Below, in pieces: positions 27,697 through 30,572 of a stretch of 30,572 nucleotides of DNA. The position numbers and the translations under genes are program-made. The notes below the pieces were generated by a model. The model was not told where the DNA came from. It searched no databases and was given only the letters and a program-made list of their open reading frames with translations. The first letter of the stretch is position 1. The number at the start of each line of letters is the position of its first letter. Origin of the DNA: CAZVJA01 sp964626885 (GTDB lineage: Bacteria; Planctomycetota; Planctomycetia; Planctomycetales; Planctomycetaceae); contig CAZVJA010000045.1 of the NCBI GenBank assembly GCA_964626885.1, forward strand, positions 1 through 30,572. Reading direction: 5' to 3'.

Positions 27697-30201
27697 ATGG
27701 GTCGGCCCGCATCCACACGAGAGAACGCGACAACGTTGCTCCGGGGATTTCTCGCGGCGGCGATGTTGGCCGTCGTGTCGCAGGTCTCCACCGCGGCTGA
27801 CGACGAAGCCGGCCCGCGCGCTCGCGACACGTTCTTCGAGTTGAAGATCCGCCCGGTGCTAGCCGGCACCTGCTTCAAGTGCCACGGGGGTGAGAAGACA
27901 TCCGCCGAGCTGCGGGTTGACGCGCGCGAGGCGCTCCTCAAGGGGGGAGACACCGGCCCCGCCATCGAGCCGGGCGATCCGGAGAAGAGCCTGCTCATCA
28001 AAGCGATTCGCCGGGGGAGTGAGGATCTGCAGATGCCCCCCGACTCTCCTCTGCGGGAAGATGTTGTCAAGGATTTCGAACGCTGGGTGAAGGAAGGCGC
28101 GCACTGGCCCGCGCGCGATACGTCGAAGCCCGATCCGTTCGCGCAGCAGCGGCATTGGGCCTTTCAGCCGGTGCCGCCGGTTAAGGTCCCGGACGATCCG
28201 ACCGGCTGGTCCGCGAACGAGGTCGACCGGTTCATTCACGCGCGGTGGGGTGGCCGGCGTCATGAGGATGCGTTAGCCGACAAGTCGCCAGTGACACCCC
28301 CGACCAACAGCGCATCGACCAGCGGCCGCAATTCGGTGATGCTCACCCCCGCACCGCCGGCCGACAAGCGGACGCTGCTGCGGCGGGTCTATTTCGATCT
28401 CATCGGTCTGCCCCCCACTCCTGACGAGATGAGCGCCTTCCTCGCGGACGATTCTCCCGAAGCGTACCCGCGCGTCGTCGAAAAACTTCTCGAATCGCCG
28501 CACTATGGGGAGCGCTGGGGACGGCATTGGATGGATGTCGTTCGCTATGCCGACACCGCCGGCGACAATGCCGATTACCCGATCCCTGAGATTCGTCTCT
28601 ATCGTGATTACATCATCGACGCCTTCAACACCGACAAGCCGTATGACCAGTTCGTCCGCGAGCAAATCGCCGGCGATATTCTGGCGGCCGACGGCCCGCG
28701 CGAGAAATTCACTGAACGGGTCGTCGCTACCGGGTTTCTCGCTCTCTCGCGTCGTTACGCCACCGCGCCGTACGAACTGTGGCATCTGTCACTTGAAGAC
28801 ACGATCGACACCGTCGGTCGGTCGTTCCTCGGGTTGTCGCTGCGCTGCGCCCGCTGTCACGATCACAAGTTCGATCCGGTGACGACCGCCGACTATTACG
28901 CGCTCTACGGAATCTTTTCGAGCACGAAGTTCCCCTACGCCGGCTCCGAAGAATTCCAGTCGCAGAAATTTCCCCGCAAGGAATTTCAGTCGCTTCTGCC
29001 GCCGGACGAAGCAGCCCCGATCATCGAACAGCACCGGCAGCGCGTGGCCGCAATCAAAGAGAAAATCGCCCGGCTGGAAAAAATCAAAGACGCCAAGAAA
29101 GAAGAAACCGACCGGCTGAAAGTGCTTCGCGCCGAACTGCTCGGACTCGAACGCCCCGGCCTCCCCCCCAATCTTCCCTGCGCCTACGCCGTGGCGGACG
29201 GGCCGGTGGCGGACGCCAAGATTCAGCTGCGCGGCGAACCGTCGCAGCCGGGCGAGACCGTGCCGCGCGGCGTGCCGAAGTTTCTCGAAGGAAACGAGCC
29301 GCCGGGCTTCCCAAAAGACGCCAGCGGCCGGCGGCAACTGGCGGAGTGGCTGACGCGCCCCGATCATCCCCTCACCGCGCGGGTGATGGTCAACCGCATC
29401 TGGCAGGGACACTTCGGTAAGGGGATCGTCAACACGCCGTCGAACTTTGGCATGCGCGGCGATCCGCCGTCACATCCCGAACTGCTCGACTGGCTCGCGA
29501 AACGGTTCGTCGATTCCGGCTGGTCGATCAAAACGATCCATCGGCTGATCGTCCTCTCGAACACGTATCGCATGTCGAGCGAGAACGACCCGCACGATGC
29601 TTCCCTCGATCCCGGCAACGAGTGGTACTGGCGGTTCGATCGCCAGCGGCTCGACGCCGAGGCGATGCGCGACGCAATGCTCGCCGCCAGCGGAGAACTC
29701 GACCTGCAGCGACCGGGCGTGCATCCTTTCCCTCCCATCACCCAGTGGAACTGGACGCAGCACACTCCGTACAAGGCGGTCTATCCCTCGAACCACCGCA
29801 GTGTTTACCTGATGACGCAGCGGTTGCAGCGGCATCCGTACCTTGCCCTGTTCGACGGTCCCGATACCAACACATCCACCGAATCGCGGACCAGTTCGGT
29901 CGTGCCGCTCCAGGCACTCTTCTTCATGAACAGCGAGTTCATGCGGACCACCTCGGAAGCTTTCGCGACGCGGCTGATCCACGCGTCGAACGATCCGCGC
30001 GAACGGGTCTCGCTCGCGCTGCAGCTTGCCTATGCGCGCCCGCCGGCCGAAGCGGAGCAAGAGCGCGCGGTCAAGTACGTGGCTGCGTACCGCGACGAAC
30101 TGGCGCGGGCCGGCACGCCGGCCGAGCGACTGGATCTCGAAGCCTGGGCCAGCTACGCCCGCACGATCCTCACCGCGAATGAGTTTCGGTATGTCGATTG
30201 A
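27697..30201 (+). CDS. Planctomycete cytochrome c / DUF1549 / DUF1553 (PSD1) protein
   Basis: The 834-residue product is a PSD1-family protein, greatly expanded in planctomycetes. A signal peptide (about residues 12-33) is followed by a c-type cytochrome domain with heme motif CFKCH (C59, C62, H63) and likely axial M113 in LQMPPD, then the DUF1549 domain (about 170-380, with NEVDRFI, DLIGLPPTP, ERWGRHWMDVVRYADT and CARCHDHKFDP), a short Lys/Glu coiled-coil (about 450-480) and the DUF1553 domain with LTARVMVNRIWQGHFG. Function is unknown; a periplasmic redox role is inferred from the heme. ATG 27697 follows AAAAAGGGGGAGCGC, a clear ribosome site. Residues about 184-218 look inserted. Confidence 0.92.
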   Translation: MGRPASTRENATTLLRGFLAAAMLAVVSQVSTAADDEAGPRARDTFFELKIRPVLAGTCFKCHGGEKTSAELRVDAREALLKGGDTGPAIEPGDPEKSLLIKAIRRGSEDLQMPPDSPLREDVVKDFERWVKEGAHWPARDTSKPDPFAQQRHWAFQPVPPVKVPDDPTGWSANEVDRFIHARWGGRRHEDALADKSPVTPPTNSASTSGRNSVMLTPAPPADKRTLLRRVYFDLIGLPPTPDEMSAFLADDSPEAYPRVVEKLLESPHYGERWGRHWMDVVRYADTAGDNADYPIPEIRLYRDYIIDAFNTDKPYDQFVREQIAGDILAADGPREKFTERVVATGFLALSRRYATAPYELWHLSLEDTIDTVGRSFLGLSLRCARCHDHKFDPVTTADYYALYGIFSSTKFPYAGSEEFQSQKFPRKEFQSLLPPDEAAPIIEQHRQRVAAIKEKIARLEKIKDAKKEETDRLKVLRAELLGLERPGLPPNLPCAYAVADGPVADAKIQLRGEPSQPGETVPRGVPKFLEGNEPPGFPKDASGRRQLAEWLTRPDHPLTARVMVNRIWQGHFGKGIVNTPSNFGMRGDPPSHPELLDWLAKRFVDSGWSIKTIHRLIVLSNTYRMSSENDPHDASLDPGNEWYWRFDRQRLDAEAMRDAMLAASGELDLQRPGVHPFPPITQWNWTQHTPYKAVYPSNHRSVYLMTQRLQRHPYLALFDGPDTNTSTESRTSSVVPLQALFFMNSEFMRTTSEAFATRLIHASNDPRERVSLALQLAYARPPAEAEQERAVKYVAAYRDELARAGTPAERLDLEAWASYARTILTANEFRYVD
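28246..28350 (+). other. Apparent in-frame insertion in the PSD1-family gene
   Basis: In this family the segment ending DRFIHAR is normally followed by a short variable stretch and then ADKRTLLRR. Here about 35 residues of low-complexity Thr/Ser/Pro/Asn sequence lie between them (residues about 184-218). The extra DNA keeps the reading frame. A short repeat inserted into the coding region is one explanation. Confidence 0.45.
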
Positions 30202-30221
30202 GGTCGGCGGGGTCGTTATGG

Positions 30222-30239
30222 CTACGGCTGGGGCCGTAG
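30222..30239 (+). terminator. Hairpin after PSD1-family gene
   Basis: CTACGGC (30222-30228) pairs perfectly with GCCGTAG (30233-30239) around TGGG, 20 bp after the stop. No T-run follows, so it may be a weak terminator or an end-protecting hairpin. Confidence 0.4.
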
Positions 30240-30299
30240 ACCCTGTGGAGAGTAAATCACACAGGAGCTCCCCAGCCACCGGTCCGGAGAGAAATACAA

Positions 30300-30548
30300 A
30301 TGACGAGTGAGCGAATGCAATTTCGGGTCATTATTGAAAATAACGATACCAAGCTGCGCACTGTGGTCATAGAACCGTGGGCAATCGAATTCAAACTAAA
30401 GCAACAAGAAGAAATCGAACTCGTTGGATCGGCATCTAATGGTGTGCCATATTTTCAATTACAAGAGTGGAATGACACCACGGTCGTCTATTGTGAAAAT
30501 GCGGATCAACTCAGAGTGTTCAATGGTGGCAATGAGCTGGTCCTGTGA
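30300..30548 (+). CDS. Small 82-residue protein, unknown function
   Basis: The product is 82 residues long with no signal peptide or membrane segment. It reads as alternating beta strands (FRVIIENND, LRTVVIEPWAIEFKL, TVVYCENADQLRVF) with a net acidic charge, consistent with a small beta-rich cytosolic domain. GGAGAG lies about 9 bases upstream of ATG 30300. The gene is visibly AT-richer than its neighbours and uses codons such as ATA, AAT and CAA that are rare elsewhere in the window. I recognise no family. It is complete and lies 98 bp after the PSD1-family gene. Confidence 0.6.
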   Translation: MTSERMQFRVIIENNDTKLRTVVIEPWAIEFKLKQQEEIELVGSASNGVPYFQLQEWNDTTVVYCENADQLRVFNGGNELVL

Positions 30549-30572
30549 TCGTGTGAGCCGTTATCTCTAAGA

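Overview
The window comes from a high-GC (about 60%) bacterial chromosome that is almost certainly a planctomycete. The best markers are a DUF1549/DUF1553 (PSD1-type) protein with a planctomycete cytochrome c domain, a type IIA topoisomerase pair with unusual motifs, futalosine-pathway menaquinone synthesis, many exported proteins of no known function, and small dispersed palindromic repeats between genes. No rRNA, tRNA, CRISPR array, prophage or complete insertion sequence was seen.

Positions 1-5003 hold a forward housekeeping block: the 3' end of pheA, then tpiA, secG, a yicC-family gene, gmk, rpoZ, and coaC and coaB as two separate genes. gmk and rpoZ overlap and yicC-gmk are 6 bp apart, so these three are probably one transcript. 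Hairpins follow rpoZ, coaC and coaB. After a 594-bp stretch with no convincing gene comes ftsK (5598-7895). The next gap carries a 96-bp palindromic repeat, a possible 48-residue peptide gene and a terminator shared with the convergent penicillin acylase family gene (8376-10541, minus).

Positions 10542-13205 hold a divergent region with a strong hairpin, then mqnE, a DUF1805 gene, a VOC-fold gene (the last two overlap by 4 bp) and a 62-residue membrane protein. A minus-strand pair follows, encoding the A subunit and then the B subunit of a type IIA topoisomerase (17668-13218).

Positions 18004-20093 encode three short exported proteins in a row, ended by a good terminator. After predicted signal cleavage, two of them begin with the same pattern (DD-x4-G-x-VRISD) and carry Cys clusters, which suggests a small planctomycete-type envelope protein family. 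The minus-strand block 26377-20309 encodes an exported FG-GAP/VCBS-like protein with nine Asp-rich calcium-type loops, a membrane-anchored HEAT-like protein flanked on both sides by a twin-hairpin repeat, and an exported TPR-like protein.

The right end has a CDF metal transporter, the PSD1-family cytochrome protein (with an apparent in-frame insertion) and an AT-richer 82-residue gene of unknown function. The most unusual signals are the exported trio, the two palindromic repeat families, 7-bp-phased CTGA-rich tracts at gene borders, the odd topoisomerase and the insertion in the PSD1 gene. No multi-gene system that is clearly new in kind could be shown from the sequence alone.
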